A DNA stretch of 57,564 bases from the NCBI GenBank assembly GCA_036496425.1, contig DASXLG010000074.1:1-57564 (forward strand), given 5' to 3'. The number at the start of each line of letters is the position of its first letter. Position 1 is the stretch's first letter. The notes under the pieces were generated by a model. The model had not been told where the DNA came from, ran no database searches, and worked only from the letters and a program-made list of their open reading frames with translations. This DNA is from Terriglobia bacterium (GTDB taxonomy: Bacteria > Acidobacteriota > Terriglobia > 20CM-2-55-15). A program made the position numbers and the translations under genes. Shown here piece after piece: positions 16,231 through 24,269 of the stretch.

Positions 16231-16728
16231 ATGAGCCTGCGAACCACGCGTTTTATTTTTCTCATAACATCGATTCTCATCGCTTCCATGCTTCGCGCCC
16301 AAACGGCGCCGGCTCCCGCGCCCGCCTACGGCATGCCCATCGCTGTCGACGCCGCCAGGAAAGTCGCTGCTGCCGCCGTTGCCGAAGCTCGAAAACACAG
16401 CTTCATGATGGCGGTGGCTGTCGTGGATACTGCGGGCAATCTCGTCTACTTTGAAAAAATGGACGGCACGCAGACAGGCAGCGTCAACGTCGCGATCGAG
16501 AAGGCACGCTCCGCGGCGCTGTTCAGACGGCCAACCAAGGTGTTTCAGGACGCTGTGGCCCAGGGCGGTATCGGGCTGCGCATGCTTGGCCTTCCTGGAG
16601 CGGTGCCGGTTGAAGGCGGTATTCCGTTAATGGAAGGCGGGAAGGTTGTCGGCGCGATCGGAGCATCGGGTGGCACCAGTGTCGAAGACGGGCAGACCGC
16701 GCAGGCCGGAGCCAACCTCATGAAGTAG
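16231..16728 (+). CDS. Exported GlcG/HbpS-like heme-binding family protein
   Basis: 165 residues with a signal peptide (FIFLITSILIASMLRAQ). The mature part has the GlcG/HbpS pattern: AARKVAAAAVAEARKHSF, then MAVAVVDTAGNLVYFEKMDG, SVNVAIEKARSAALFRRPT and a glycine-rich GGIPLMEGGKVVGAIGASGG. HbpS of Streptomyces binds heme and iron extracellularly; many members have no tested ligand. A clear ribosome binding site (AGGAG) precedes the ATG. It is monocistronic, ending about 20 bp before a palindromic element. Confidence 0.9.
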   Translation: MSLRTTRFIFLITSILIASMLRAQTAPAPAPAYGMPIAVDAARKVAAAAVAEARKHSFMMAVAVVDTAGNLVYFEKMDGTQTGSVNVAIEKARSAALFRRPTKVFQDAVAQGGIGLRMLGLPGAVPVEGGIPLMEGGKVVGAIGASGGTSVEDGQTAQAGANLMK

Positions 16729-16747
16729 GGAAGAGAACAGCCACAAG

Positions 16748-16963
16748 AGGAACATGGCTTGTGAGCGACCCCCTGCCGCCGCGCTTGCGGCGGCTGTCAC
16801 CCTGTATCAGGGGGACAGTAACTCCCCCCTGATACAGGGTGATACAGGGGCAGCCTTCTGAACAAGCTGATTTGCGTAAAGGTGCGTATTGGACAGTAAC
16901 TCTCCCCCTGATACAGGGGGAGAGCCGCGAAGCGGCAGGGGGTCGCTCACAAGCCCTGTTCCT
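16748..16963. mobile_element. 216-bp MITE-like element with 32-bp terminal inverted repeats
   Basis: AGGAACATGGCTTGTGAGCG and the following 12 bases (16748-16779) are the reverse complement of 16932-16963 with a single mismatch. Inside are a hairpin at the left (GCCGCC/GGCGGC), a palindrome built on CCCTGTATCAGGGGG, and a second copy of GGACAGTAACTC plus CCCCCTGATACAGGG near the right end. There is no coding capacity. Size, long terminal repeats and nested palindromes fit a miniature inverted-repeat element. It lies between the stops of the convergent HbpS-like and ribBA genes and may also terminate both. No target duplication was identified with certainty. Confidence 0.65.
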
Positions 16964-16970
16964 TTTTTCT

Positions 16971-18110
16971 CTAATTCTTTGTCGAAATTTTCTCGCCAAG
17001 CGGAACCTGGGCGACAATCTTCAGTCCGTAGGCCTCAAGCGCCACCAGCTTTCGCGGATGATTCGTCAGGATCCGCATGGTGCGGACATTCAGCGCTGCC
17101 AGAATCTGCGCTCCGATACCGTACTCACGCTGTTCGCCGCGCAATCCGATGGTCTCGTTCGAATCGCTGCCGTGCTTGCCATGGAACTCCAGCAATGCGC
17201 TGCTGTCGCGGGTGCGGCCCATCTCATTCAAATAGAGCAGGATTCCGCGCCCGGCATCCGCGATCGTCTGCATCGCCCGATCCATCTGTTCATGGCAGCG
17301 GCAGGCCGGCGATCCGAAAACATGCCCCGTCAGGCAGTGCGTCTGCACACGAACCAGGACATCCTCGCCGTTCTCGATGTTGCCGCGAACGAGGGCAATA
17401 TGCGTCTGCTGATCGAGCATGCTGTCGAAAACGAACATGCGGAAGTTGCCGTGGGGAGTCGGTAAAGTCGTCTCGCCATACTTGCGGACGAAACGCTCGG
17501 TACGAAGCCGGTAACGGATCAGGTCGGCGACGGTGATGACCTTCAACTGGTGGCGTTCGGCGAACTCCGCAAGGTCCGGAATTCGCGCCATGGTTCCGTC
17601 TTCTTTCATCACTTCGCAAATCACGCCTGCAGGATTCAGTCCCGCTGCGCCAGCAAGATCGACGGCCGCTTCCGTTTGGCCTGCGCGAATCAGCACTCCA
17701 CCGTCGCGCGCTCGAAGCGGGAAAATGTGGCCCGGCCGCGCCAGATCGTTGGGTTTGGTCTTCGGGTCGATGGCGGTAAGGATGGTTTGAGCGCGATCGA
17801 ACGCTGAAATCCCGGTAGATACGTTGCGGCGGCCTTCGATCGTGACGCAAAATGCCGTTCCGTAAGGCGATGTATTGCTGTGATCCGAGACCATGAGCGG
17901 AATATGCAAATCGTCCAGCCGCTGCCCCGTCATCGAAAGACAGATCAAGCCGCGGCCGTGAGTCGCCATGAAATTGATGGCGTCCGGCGTGACCTTTTCC
18001 GCAGCGATCATCAGGTCGCCTTCGTTTTCGCGGTCTTCATCGTCGACGATGACGACCATACGCCCTTCCTGAATCTCGTTGATCGCTTCTTCAATCGTTG
18101 CGAATTGCAT
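16971..18110 (-). CDS. ribBA: RibBA-type protein: DHBP synthase with a diverged GTP cyclohydrolase II domain
   Basis: 379 residues. The N-terminal 200 are a full 3,4-dihydroxy-2-butanone-4-phosphate synthase ([17 protein letters not shown] at about 22-38, then [16 protein letters not shown] and [13 protein letters not shown]). This domain makes the four-carbon unit of riboflavin from ribulose 5-phosphate. The C-terminal half has the GTP cyclohydrolase II zinc cysteines (259, 270, 272). However, the usual YxRQEGRGIGL catalytic segment reads [13 protein letters not shown], and the catalytic Tyr position appears to be Phe309, although Arg328 of REYG is kept. The second activity is therefore doubtful, as in RibBX proteins. 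Its start overlaps the ribE stop by 20 bp. Confidence 0.93.
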   Translation of the reverse strand: MQFATIEEAINEIQEGRMVVIVDDEDRENEGDLMIAAEKVTPDAINFMATHGRGLICLSMTGQRLDDLHIPLMVSDHSNTSPYGTAFCVTIEGRRNVSTGISAFDRAQTILTAIDPKTKPNDLARPGHIFPLRARDGGVLIRAGQTEAAVDLAGAAGLNPAGVICEVMKEDGTMARIPDLAEFAERHQLKVITVADLIRYRLRTERFVRKYGETTLPTPHGNFRMFVFDSMLDQQTHIALVRGNIENGEDVLVRVQTHCLTGHVFGSPACRCHEQMDRAMQTIADAGRGILLYLNEMGRTRDSSALLEFHGKHGSDSNETIGLRGEQREYGIGAQILAALNVRTMRILTNHPRKLVALEAYGLKIVAQVPLGEKISTKN

Positions 18111-18702
18111 TCGTTCTGCTCAAAAGGTTCTCGACGTACTTGGCCACGATGTCGAATTCCAGGTTCACCGGATCGCCCGGCCGGGCCGCTCTCAAATTCG
18201 TATTTTCGAATGTGTGCGGAATTATTGCGACCGAAAACGTGTGTGGAGCCCGTAACGAAGCCACCGTCAGGCTGATCCCGTCGACTGCAATCGATCCCTT
18301 TTCGACAATATAACGTCCGGCTGAAGCGGAATATTCGACGGCTAAATCCCAGGCATCACCCTCCCGGTTGAACTGCGCGAGGCGGCCCAGGCCATCCACG
18401 TGTCCCTGGACGATATGTCCGCCGAAACGCGCGTCGGCCCGCATGGGACGCTCCAGATTCACGATGGAGTGCGAAGCGAGTTGGGCGAGGCTCGTACGAT
18501 CCAGGGTTTCACGCGACATTTCGGCCGAGAAGACATCCCCGGAAATAGTGCGCACCGTCAGACAGACGCCGTTGACGGCGATGCTCGAACCAAGCTTCAA
18601 ATCGTCGAAAACGCGGCCGCCTCGAACGTAAATGGCGCGGAAGCCGCCGGTGTCCCGGGTTTCGACAACCTCGCCGATTTCCTCAATGATGCCTGTGAAC
18701 AT
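18091..18702 (-). CDS. ribE: Riboflavin synthase alpha chain
   Basis: 203 residues, the usual length. It begins MFTGIIEEIGEV and has two lumazine-binding repeats: SSIAVNGVCLTVRTI in the first, and ARFGGHIVQGHVDGLGRL with KGSIAVDGISLTVASL in the second. It dismutates two 6,7-dimethyl-8-ribityllumazine molecules to riboflavin. It overlaps ribD upstream and ribBA downstream by 20 bp each, giving a tightly coupled operon. The lumazine synthase gene ribH is not in the window, although it often follows ribBA. Confidence 0.97.
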   Translation of the reverse strand: MFTGIIEEIGEVVETRDTGGFRAIYVRGGRVFDDLKLGSSIAVNGVCLTVRTISGDVFSAEMSRETLDRTSLAQLASHSIVNLERPMRADARFGGHIVQGHVDGLGRLAQFNREGDAWDLAVEYSASAGRYIVEKGSIAVDGISLTVASLRAPHTFSVAIIPHTFENTNLRAARPGDPVNLEFDIVAKYVENLLSRTNAIRND

Positions 18703-19672
18703 ATGCAGTCAATACCAGATCGGGACCCGCATGCGCGACGGACCAGTCCTGCAGCGGAACAGCGTCCGAGAGACGCTGCACGCCTTCCCCGCCAATCCCG
18801 GGAATTTCCCGGCCGCCCAATATCCTGGGCGCTACAAAGACCACCAGTTTATCAATGATCCCGCCCGTTATGGCGTTGAAAGCCAGATCCGGCCCGCATT
18901 CCAGGAGAAAGCTCTGGATCTCTCTCGCATACAGTTCGGCGGAAAGCTGTTCCAGCGAGCCGCGGAAGAGCAGGGCATCCGGAAACCCGGAGATGCGTCC
19001 GCGCCGGTCGAGGATCACTCGCAACAGCGGTCTGCGGCGCGGCAGCGCGCTGCGATCCGTCAGTTGAGGCTTGTCGGTGAGGACGGTTCCGCTGCCGGTG
19101 ATCAGGGCGTCGCAGCGATGCCGCAGCCGGTGAACGAGCGCGCGGGATGCTTCGGAGGTAATCCAGCGGGACTCGCCGTGGCGCGTGGCAATCTTGCCGT
19201 CGAGAGTCATCGCGATCTTTAGAATGCCGAATGGGCGCCGCTCCGTCTTGCAGGTGATGAATGCCTCATTAAGTTGCTGGGCTTCGCGCTCGAGCAGTCC
19301 GCATTCTACGGCGATGCCGGCCGCGCGAAGCATAGCCAGACCTTGGCCGTTGACGTCAGGATTGGGATCCGGCATGGATGTAACGACGCGCGCCACGCCG
19401 GCGTCGATCAGCGCTTGCGCGCAAGGCGGGGTTCGTCCGTGATGCGAACAGGGTTCGAGATTCGTATAAACGGTCGAGCCGCGAGCGGCGGCGCCTGCCT
19501 GCTCGAGAGCGATGACTTCGGCGTGCCGGACGCCGTCGTAGGTATAGAACCCTTCGCCAGCGACGCGTCCTTCTTTCACGATAACCGCGCCAACCATGAC
19601 TCCGGGGCTCGTCAGTCCTGCGCCTTTTTCGGCCAGCTCGAGCGCACGGCGGATGTAGGCTTCATCATTCAT
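18683..19672 (-). CDS. ribD: Bifunctional riboflavin deaminase/reductase RibD
   Basis: 329 residues. The deaminase domain (about 1-145) has the zinc motifs HAEVIAL and NLEPCSHHGRTPPCAQAL. The reductase domain has FGILKIAMTLDGKIAT and SRWITSEASRALVHRLRH, and ends with ECGPDLAFNAITGGIIDKL. It carries out the second and third steps of riboflavin synthesis. The reductase part is somewhat shorter than in E. coli RibD, mainly in loops; nothing essential seems missing. It follows dusB by 44 bp. No FMN riboswitch was seen in that gap. Confidence 0.96.
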   Translation of the reverse strand: MNDEAYIRRALELAEKGAGLTSPGVMVGAVIVKEGRVAGEGFYTYDGVRHAEVIALEQAGAAARGSTVYTNLEPCSHHGRTPPCAQALIDAGVARVVTSMPDPNPDVNGQGLAMLRAAGIAVECGLLEREAQQLNEAFITCKTERRPFGILKIAMTLDGKIATRHGESRWITSEASRALVHRLRHRCDALITGSGTVLTDKPQLTDRSALPRRRPLLRVILDRRGRISGFPDALLFRGSLEQLSAELYAREIQSFLLECGPDLAFNAITGGIIDKLVVFVAPRILGGREIPGIGGEGVQRLSDAVPLQDWSVAHAGPDLVLTAYVHRHH

Positions 19673-19716
19673 TCTTCACTGTATATTCTATGGATTCCGC
19701 CCGGGTTCCGCAGGGT

Positions 19717-20763
19717 TCAGGCTTCGGCTCCGGCTGCGATCAGGTCTGCAGGCATCTCGCGCTGTTTCATCTCAGGCCATTCGCGGCTGCTGTCATACCA
19801 GGCAGAAATTATATTTTCGACCGCCTGTGTGCTTTTTGCGTCGATGAATGCCTGGCGGACTTCATTGCTCATGGGATGGAGGGCGGCGTACGAGATCCCG
19901 AATTTCCGGAAGACGCCGCCGGCATATGCGGCGCCGTGAAGCTTCAGCGTTTCGGCAAATTGAAACTCGATGGCGTCGCGCTGTTCGGCCACCGATGGCG
20001 GCGAAATCGGGTTTCCTTCGAACAGTGCGCGGCATTCACGGAAGATAAATGGATTTCCGATGGCTCCGCGTGCGACGGTCACGCCATCCACCCCGGTCTC
20101 ATTCATCATTCGGTAAACCGCCGCTGAAGTAAACAGGTCTCCGCTGCCAAGGATCGTGTGCGATCCGGCGTGCCGCTTCACGCGCGCAAGGAAATCCCAG
20201 TCGGATGGTCCGACGTAGCGCTGCTTGACCGTGCGGCCGTGGACCGTGACGGCCGCCGCGCCGAGTTCGAAGGCGCCGTCGAGGATCGAGAAAAACTTTC
20301 GCTCGCTCTCTGCCGAGTCGTCGAATCCACGCCGCATCTTGAGAGTGACAGGCCGGCGGCGGTCGACACTGTCGACGACTGCCTTGACGATCGCGAGCGC
20401 AGTCTCCGGCTCGCTCAGCAGAAATCCGCCGCGGCATCGGCCAAGGACCTTCTTAACGGGACAGCCGAAATTGATATCGATCAGGTCATAACCCGCCTCG
20501 ACCAGATCATTCGCCGCCTCGGCGAACTGCTCTGCGCGGCTTCCCATGAGTTGTCCGCCGATCGGGTGGTCGTCGTTCCCGATCTCGAACAGCCGCGCCC
20601 GGAGCTTCCCCTTAAGGATGACCAGTTCATCGAGGACCACCTCGGCCATGGCAAATTCTGCACCGAAGCGGCGGGCGACAACACGCATCGGCCGGTCTGA
20701 AAAGCCGGAAAGCGCGGCTTGGATGGCGGGCAGCGGAATCTTGAGAGAACCAATCGTAAGCAC
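19717..20763 (-). CDS. dusB: tRNA-dihydrouridine synthase (DusB-type)
   Basis: 348 residues with the FMN-barrel pattern: IPLPAIQAALSGFSDRPMR at the N-terminus, DLIDINFGCPVKKV with the catalytic Cys, PVTLKMRRGFDDS, VTVHGRTVKQRYVGPSDWDF, then ILGSGDLFTSAAV and DGVTVARGAIGNPFIF. It reduces specific uridines in tRNA using NADPH. The usual catalytic-loop sequence after GCPVKKV is slightly altered (LGRCRGGFLL) but keeps the pattern. As the first gene before ribD it probably shares a promoter with the riboflavin genes. Confidence 0.95.
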   Translation of the reverse strand: MLTIGSLKIPLPAIQAALSGFSDRPMRVVARRFGAEFAMAEVVLDELVILKGKLRARLFEIGNDDHPIGGQLMGSRAEQFAEAANDLVEAGYDLIDINFGCPVKKVLGRCRGGFLLSEPETALAIVKAVVDSVDRRRPVTLKMRRGFDDSAESERKFFSILDGAFELGAAAVTVHGRTVKQRYVGPSDWDFLARVKRHAGSHTILGSGDLFTSAAVYRMMNETGVDGVTVARGAIGNPFIFRECRALFEGNPISPPSVAEQRDAIEFQFAETLKLHGAAYAGGVFRKFGISYAALHPMSNEVRQAFIDAKSTQAVENIISAWYDSSREWPEMKQREMPADLIAAGAEA

Positions 20764-20844
20764 GGCGTATTATAAGCCCTTCGAAGCACAAACTCTCAAG
20801 GTTCGACGGCACAAACAACGGGATATGAGGTGGCCGGGATGCGC

Positions 20845-21846
20845 TTAGTTTGAACCTCTCCCGCCGCCCCGGCCCTGTCCGCCTCGGCCCTGTCCGCCGC
20901 GAGCACCGCCACCGCGTCCGCCGCCGCCGCCCCCGAAACCCGGATACGGCTTCGGATTGACGATCAGACGGTCGAGGAACAGATCGATCGAGTGCGCCAT
21001 GACTTCAACCGCGTCGAGCGCGGCGTTATCGAACGCGTGAGCTGCGCCCTGGATCGTCGTGATCGACGTGGGAACGCCGGCGGCGGTGAGCTTCGTGAAG
21101 AAATCGAGGCTCGAAGTCAGTGGCACCGTCGTGTCGGCCGTACCGTGAATGAAGATCGTCGGCGCGAAGGTCTTGCCGATGTATTTGGCGGGAGACGCAG
21201 CGTCCATCATTTTCGTGCGCTCTTCCGCGCTCAGGTTGGTGGGGAACAGGCTTCCTGCGGTCTGCGTGCTCGCGAGCGGATAGACGCCGATGGCCGCCTG
21301 CACGTTCGAACTGACGCCCGCGTTGCCGCCGTTGCCCTCGAACTCGGCCATGCCGTTGGTTCCGGCCGCCAGCAGTGAGAGCAGGCCGCCGGCGGAGTAG
21401 CCGGCAATAGCGATCTTGTCGGCGTCGATGCCGATCTTTGCTGCGTTCGCGCGCACCCAGCGGATCGCGGCCTTCGTGTCATAAATTTGCGCCGGCCACA
21501 AGCCCTGACCTGTCAGGCGATAGTTCGCGGAAATGCCGGTGTAGCCGAGACGCCCCAGCGCCCGCACATCGTTGACGATGTAACCCGCATTCTTGTTGCC
21601 GGTGAAAAAGCCTCCACCGAACAGATGAATGATGCCCATCCGTTTCGGTGTTACGCCCTGGGGCGGATGGTAGACGTCGAGCAAGAGATCGATGTCGCCG
21701 CCTTTGCCAAAGACAATGTCTTTATCCACGCGCAAGTCGCCGGTGTTCTGAGCCTGTGCCGCGAAGGCCGGAAGACCCCCCAGCGCAGGAGCCGCCATGA
21801 GCGCGCCCGTCGCTTTTACAAAACTGCGTCTGTTGATTTGCTTCAT
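20845..21846 (-). CDS. Tat-exported alpha/beta hydrolase (esterase-like) with RGG-rich tail
   Basis: 333 residues from the ATG at 21846, chosen because GGAGGAG lies 11 bases upstream; an ATG at 21855 is too close to that site. The N-terminus NRRSFVKATGALMAAPALGG is a twin-arginine signal. The hydrolase part has HLFGGGFFTGNK (oxyanion loop), the nucleophile motif IAGYSAGGLLS, an acid near IFIHGTADTTVP and a late His in GAAHAFD, so the triad is complete. The C-terminus is a Gly/Arg-rich tail. It resembles carboxylesterase/BD-FAE-type enzymes. The substrate, probably an ester in the periplasm, is unknown. Confidence 0.85.
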   Translation of the reverse strand: MKQINRRSFVKATGALMAAPALGGLPAFAAQAQNTGDLRVDKDIVFGKGGDIDLLLDVYHPPQGVTPKRMGIIHLFGGGFFTGNKNAGYIVNDVRALGRLGYTGISANYRLTGQGLWPAQIYDTKAAIRWVRANAAKIGIDADKIAIAGYSAGGLLSLLAAGTNGMAEFEGNGGNAGVSSNVQAAIGVYPLASTQTAGSLFPTNLSAEERTKMMDAASPAKYIGKTFAPTIFIHGTADTTVPLTSSLDFFTKLTAAGVPTSITTIQGAAHAFDNAALDAVEVMAHSIDLFLDRLIVNPKPYPGFGGGGGGRGGGARGGQGRGGQGRGGGRGSN

Positions 21847-22270
21847 CTTTATCATCTCCTCCCTGTACAGCTTTCGACCGGCAACGATCATACTGATATT
21901 CTTACGCTCGACAAAGGAGACTCTATGAAACCGATGAAGAGCAGGACGATCCTTGGATTGCTGATGGCGGTTTGGATACGCGGCGCCACTGCAATTTCCA
22001 AATTGAACGCCAATTCGAAAATTTAGCGATGAATTTTGAATTTTAAACGAAATCAAAAAACGCTCAAACCTGAATTGTTTCGCTACATTTCCGAATTTTG
22101 GCGTGCAAGAGCACTGCCGCAAAACCTAACAGTTTTCATCATTTTTTTTAAACCGATCGGTTGGCGTGAGATCCGATCGGTTTGTGGACGGGCCGATCGG
22201 TTCGAGAGTTTGTCCGCGCACCGTCACGCTTCTCCGCTCCGGCCAAGATCCCGCGCAATAAGACGGTCGA
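21847..22270. other. AT-rich intergenic region upstream of the Tat-esterase
   Basis: No gene is supported in these 424 bases. A long minus-strand frame continues upstream of the esterase to 22122, but it has no family pattern and lies ahead of the good ribosome binding site. Around 21980-22060 is an AT-rich patch with AATTTCCAAATTG and GAATTTTGAATTTT motifs resembling the repeat at 1215-1302. Three spaced palindromes lie at 22151-22202. Confidence 0.5.
22151..22202. promoter_or_regulatory. Three CCGATCGG palindromes at exact 20-bp spacing (operator-like)
   Basis: AACCGATCGGTT at 22151-22162 is a perfect 12-bp palindrome. CCGATCGGTT recurs at 22173-22182 and 22193-22202, so the eight-base cores start at 22153, 22173 and 22193. 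A 20-bp period is close to two helical turns and would place three dimeric binding sites on one DNA face. The sites lie about 300 bp upstream of the leftward esterase and just downstream of the small coiled-coil gene. The regulator is not identified. Confidence 0.5.
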
Positions 22271-22474
22271 TCAGGATGGCCTGATTGGCTTGTTTTCGCC
22301 GATTTCTTCAACCAGGGCGGCGATGCGATCCAGCCGCTTATCGGTATTTGCCTGCGCAGCCTCCACTTCCATATGGGCCTCGCGGATCGCGGCCATCTGC
22401 TCGGCATGAGCGCGTCCGCTCGCTTCCAGTATCCGCTCGATGCGTTCGAACCGTTCTTGTACGTCTTTGTCCAT
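22271..22474 (-). CDS. Small coiled-coil protein
   Basis: 67 residues beginning MDKDVQERFERIERILEASG and ending VEEIGENKPIRPS. Nearly the whole protein is one amphipathic, highly charged helix. The start at 22474 is preceded by GGGATCA. A longer frame extends upstream but its sequence is not protein-like. Similar short charged-helix proteins are common in Acidobacteria; no function is known. It stands alone. Confidence 0.6.
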   Translation of the reverse strand: MDKDVQERFERIERILEASGRAHAEQMAAIREAHMEVEAAQANTDKRLDRIAALVEEIGENKPIRPS

Positions 22475-22667
22475 TGATCCCACGTTTGTGCGGCTGAAGA
22501 TCGCCGACAGAAAAATTTCAGAGATCGAAACGATGGTCACACGCAACCGGGCCGAGGGAGCGCTGTTCTCGAAAGTAGAGAAGCCGAAGTAGAGGCACAA
22601 TGCCTGGATCGGCTTAATACTTGACCCGCGAGAATCAAAAGGACTGATTCCATGGCGTTTATCAGTG

Positions 22668-23537
22668 CTAAGCCAGAGCCCGCTTGAACAGAACAAGCAA
22701 CCGGGCATGAGCGCGCTCTGCTTCATCCTTATTATATTGGTCGGAGTCGAGTGCACACCAACCATGGTCCGCTTTGTAGACTTCGATTTCTGCGGACAAT
22801 CTGGCGTCATCGTACGCTTTCTTCAGCAGCGCTTTGTTATTCGGATCGCGCATATCGTCGTTCTGTGCCACACAGTGAAGGAACTGCGCCTTCATCCGGG
22901 GAACAAGCAGATGCGGACTGTCTTGGGCCGCACTCGCGAGTGTGCCGCCATGGAACGTGGCACCGGCGCCGATACGATCGGGAACCGCCGCTACAGCGCG
23001 CATCACCATCGGGCCGCCCATGCAGTAGCCCATGGTTCCAATCTTTCTTGTCTTCGAAACAGACGACTGAGAATCGAGCCAGCCGGCGAATGCTTTTGCA
23101 TCGGTAGCATGCGTTGCCGGATTCAACAGTTGGGCCATGGGTCGTGCGATCGGCATGCCATCGGTGATCTTCGTCCCATCGGGAACGATCGGCGCCTTTC
23201 TGGATCTGTAAAACGGATTCACGACCAATACCGAATAGCCTTCTTGCGCCAGCCGCTTGCCCATCGTGCGATATGCCGGGCGCAGGCCGAGAATGTCCGG
23301 CCAGACAATGACGCCCGCGCCGGTGCCGGTAGTGGGGTGGACGAAATAGGCGTCCGCCGTGCCGTCCGGAGTCTTAATGTTGGCTTCTTCCTCCCTCACT
23401 TCGACGGCGGCTTCTGCTGCGTGAGGCAACAGAATCGATAAGCCGGCTGCTGCGGTCAGCGCAGCGAATTCCCGCCGGCTCAGGCCTGAACGGAGGCGGT
23501 GTTGTTCCACGTCGTTTTCATAATGTTCGTCGCACAT
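22668..23537 (-). CDS. Tat-exported dienelactone hydrolase family protein
   Basis: 289 residues. A twin-arginine signal (SRREFAALTAAAGLSILLP) follows a 19-residue charged extension. The hydrolase domain shows GVIVWPDILGLRPAYRTMGK, the nucleophile elbow MGYCMGG with Cys as in dienelactone hydrolases, an Asp in QNDDMRDP and the catalytic His in KADHGWCALD. It may hydrolyse cyclic or simple esters in the periplasm. AGGAG lies 10 bases before the start. There is no aromatic-degradation neighbour to define the substrate. Confidence 0.9.
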   Translation of the reverse strand: MCDEHYENDVEQHRLRSGLSRREFAALTAAAGLSILLPHAAEAAVEVREEEANIKTPDGTADAYFVHPTTGTGAGVIVWPDILGLRPAYRTMGKRLAQEGYSVLVVNPFYRSRKAPIVPDGTKITDGMPIARPMAQLLNPATHATDAKAFAGWLDSQSSVSKTRKIGTMGYCMGGPMVMRAVAAVPDRIGAGATFHGGTLASAAQDSPHLLVPRMKAQFLHCVAQNDDMRDPNNKALLKKAYDDARLSAEIEVYKADHGWCALDSDQYNKDEAERAHARLLVLFKRALA

Positions 23538-23612
23538 AGGGTTGGGTTCTCCTTTTTTGTGGCACCTTACTATAGCGCAAGAGGTTCCCCGTTTTTGACA
23601 GCACCGGCTGAG

Positions 23613-23629
23613 TTAGCTAGACTAGCTAA
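23613..23629. promoter_or_regulatory. Perfect palindrome at the start of the toxin-antitoxin operon
   Basis: TTAGCTAG, a single A and CTAGCTAA form an 8+1+8 perfect dyad that ends one base before the antitoxin ATG at 23631. Phd/YefM-type antitoxins repress their own operon by binding such palindromes, so this is a good candidate operator. It occupies the place where a ribosome binding site would be, and no Shine-Dalgarno sequence is visible. Confidence 0.6.
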
Positions 23630-23630
23630 T

Positions 23631-23876
23631 ATGATCACGGTGAACATGCATGATGCAAAAACACGCTTGTCTGAACTGGTTAAGGCCGTTGAAGAAAAGG
23701 GCGAGGTGGTGATTTTATGCCGGGATGGAAAGGAAGTCGCCGAAATTCGGCGCCGGTCCAAGCGTGCGCAGAGCCGGAATATCGATCCGGATCCCAAGTT
23801 TCGAGTAGAGTTCGCGCGGGGCTACAGACCCGATGAACCGCTTAGCGAAGACGAATGGCCGGACGATCTGCGGTAA
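23631..23876 (+). CDS. Phd/YefM-like antitoxin
   Basis: 81 residues: MITVNMHDAKTRLSELVKAV gives the Phd/YefM DNA-binding N-terminal fold, and EEKGEVVILCRDGKEVAEI completes it. The acidic C-terminus (YRPDEPLSEDEWPDDLR) is the part expected to wrap the toxin. It should neutralise the PIN toxin encoded next and repress the operon through the palindrome just upstream. The stop overlaps the toxin start by 22 bp. Confidence 0.9.
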   Translation: MITVNMHDAKTRLSELVKAVEEKGEVVILCRDGKEVAEIRRRSKRAQSRNIDPDPKFRVEFARGYRPDEPLSEDEWPDDLR

Positions 23877-24253
23877 ATGTTCTGCTCGATACGTGCGCGG
23901 TGCTTGCGCTTACGCGTGGCGAACTGCCTCACGCCGCCGCATTTGCGCTTCGGTCGGCTCCGGAAGCATATGTTTCAATCGTTACACCCTGGGAAATGGC
24001 AATCAAGGCCGCTGCGGGAAAACTCGAGTTGCAGGATCCTCCCTTGTTGTGGTTTTTGGGTATTGCGGACCGTTATAGATTGCGTGAGCTTCAAATCGAT
24101 GTCCGGACCGTTTGCGCCGCCGCCGCGCTCTCTCCCATTCATCGCGATCCGTTCGACCGCATTTTGGTGGCGCTCGCGCAGGAAACCGCGCTCACAATCC
24201 TGACTTCCGACCACAATATCGCGAAATACAACGGCATCAAAACGCTCTGGTGA
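23855..24253 (+). CDS. PIN-domain toxin (VapC-like ribonuclease)
   Basis: 132 residues with the PIN acidic set: Asp in NVLLDTCAVLAL, Glu in VTPWEMAIK, and the two Asp residues of HRDPFDRILVA with a late TSD. It is a Mg-dependent RNase fold; the RNA target is unknown. It is the second gene of a Phd-type toxin-antitoxin operon and its start lies inside the antitoxin gene. Length and motifs look intact, so the toxin is probably functional. Confidence 0.92.
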   Translation: MAGRSAVNVLLDTCAVLALTRGELPHAAAFALRSAPEAYVSIVTPWEMAIKAAAGKLELQDPPLLWFLGIADRYRLRELQIDVRTVCAAAALSPIHRDPFDRILVALAQETALTILTSDHNIAKYNGIKTLW

Positions 24254-24269
24254 TCCACAGCGTGCGGCC

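Noticed and set aside
19673-19716. FMN riboswitch upstream of ribD
   Set aside because: Only 44 bp lie between dusB and ribD, too short for the element, and no conserved RFN sequence is visible.
21847-22122. N-terminal extension of the Tat-esterase to 22122
   Set aside because: The extra residues are not protein-like and place the twin-arginine signal internally. The start after GGAGGAG is better supported.
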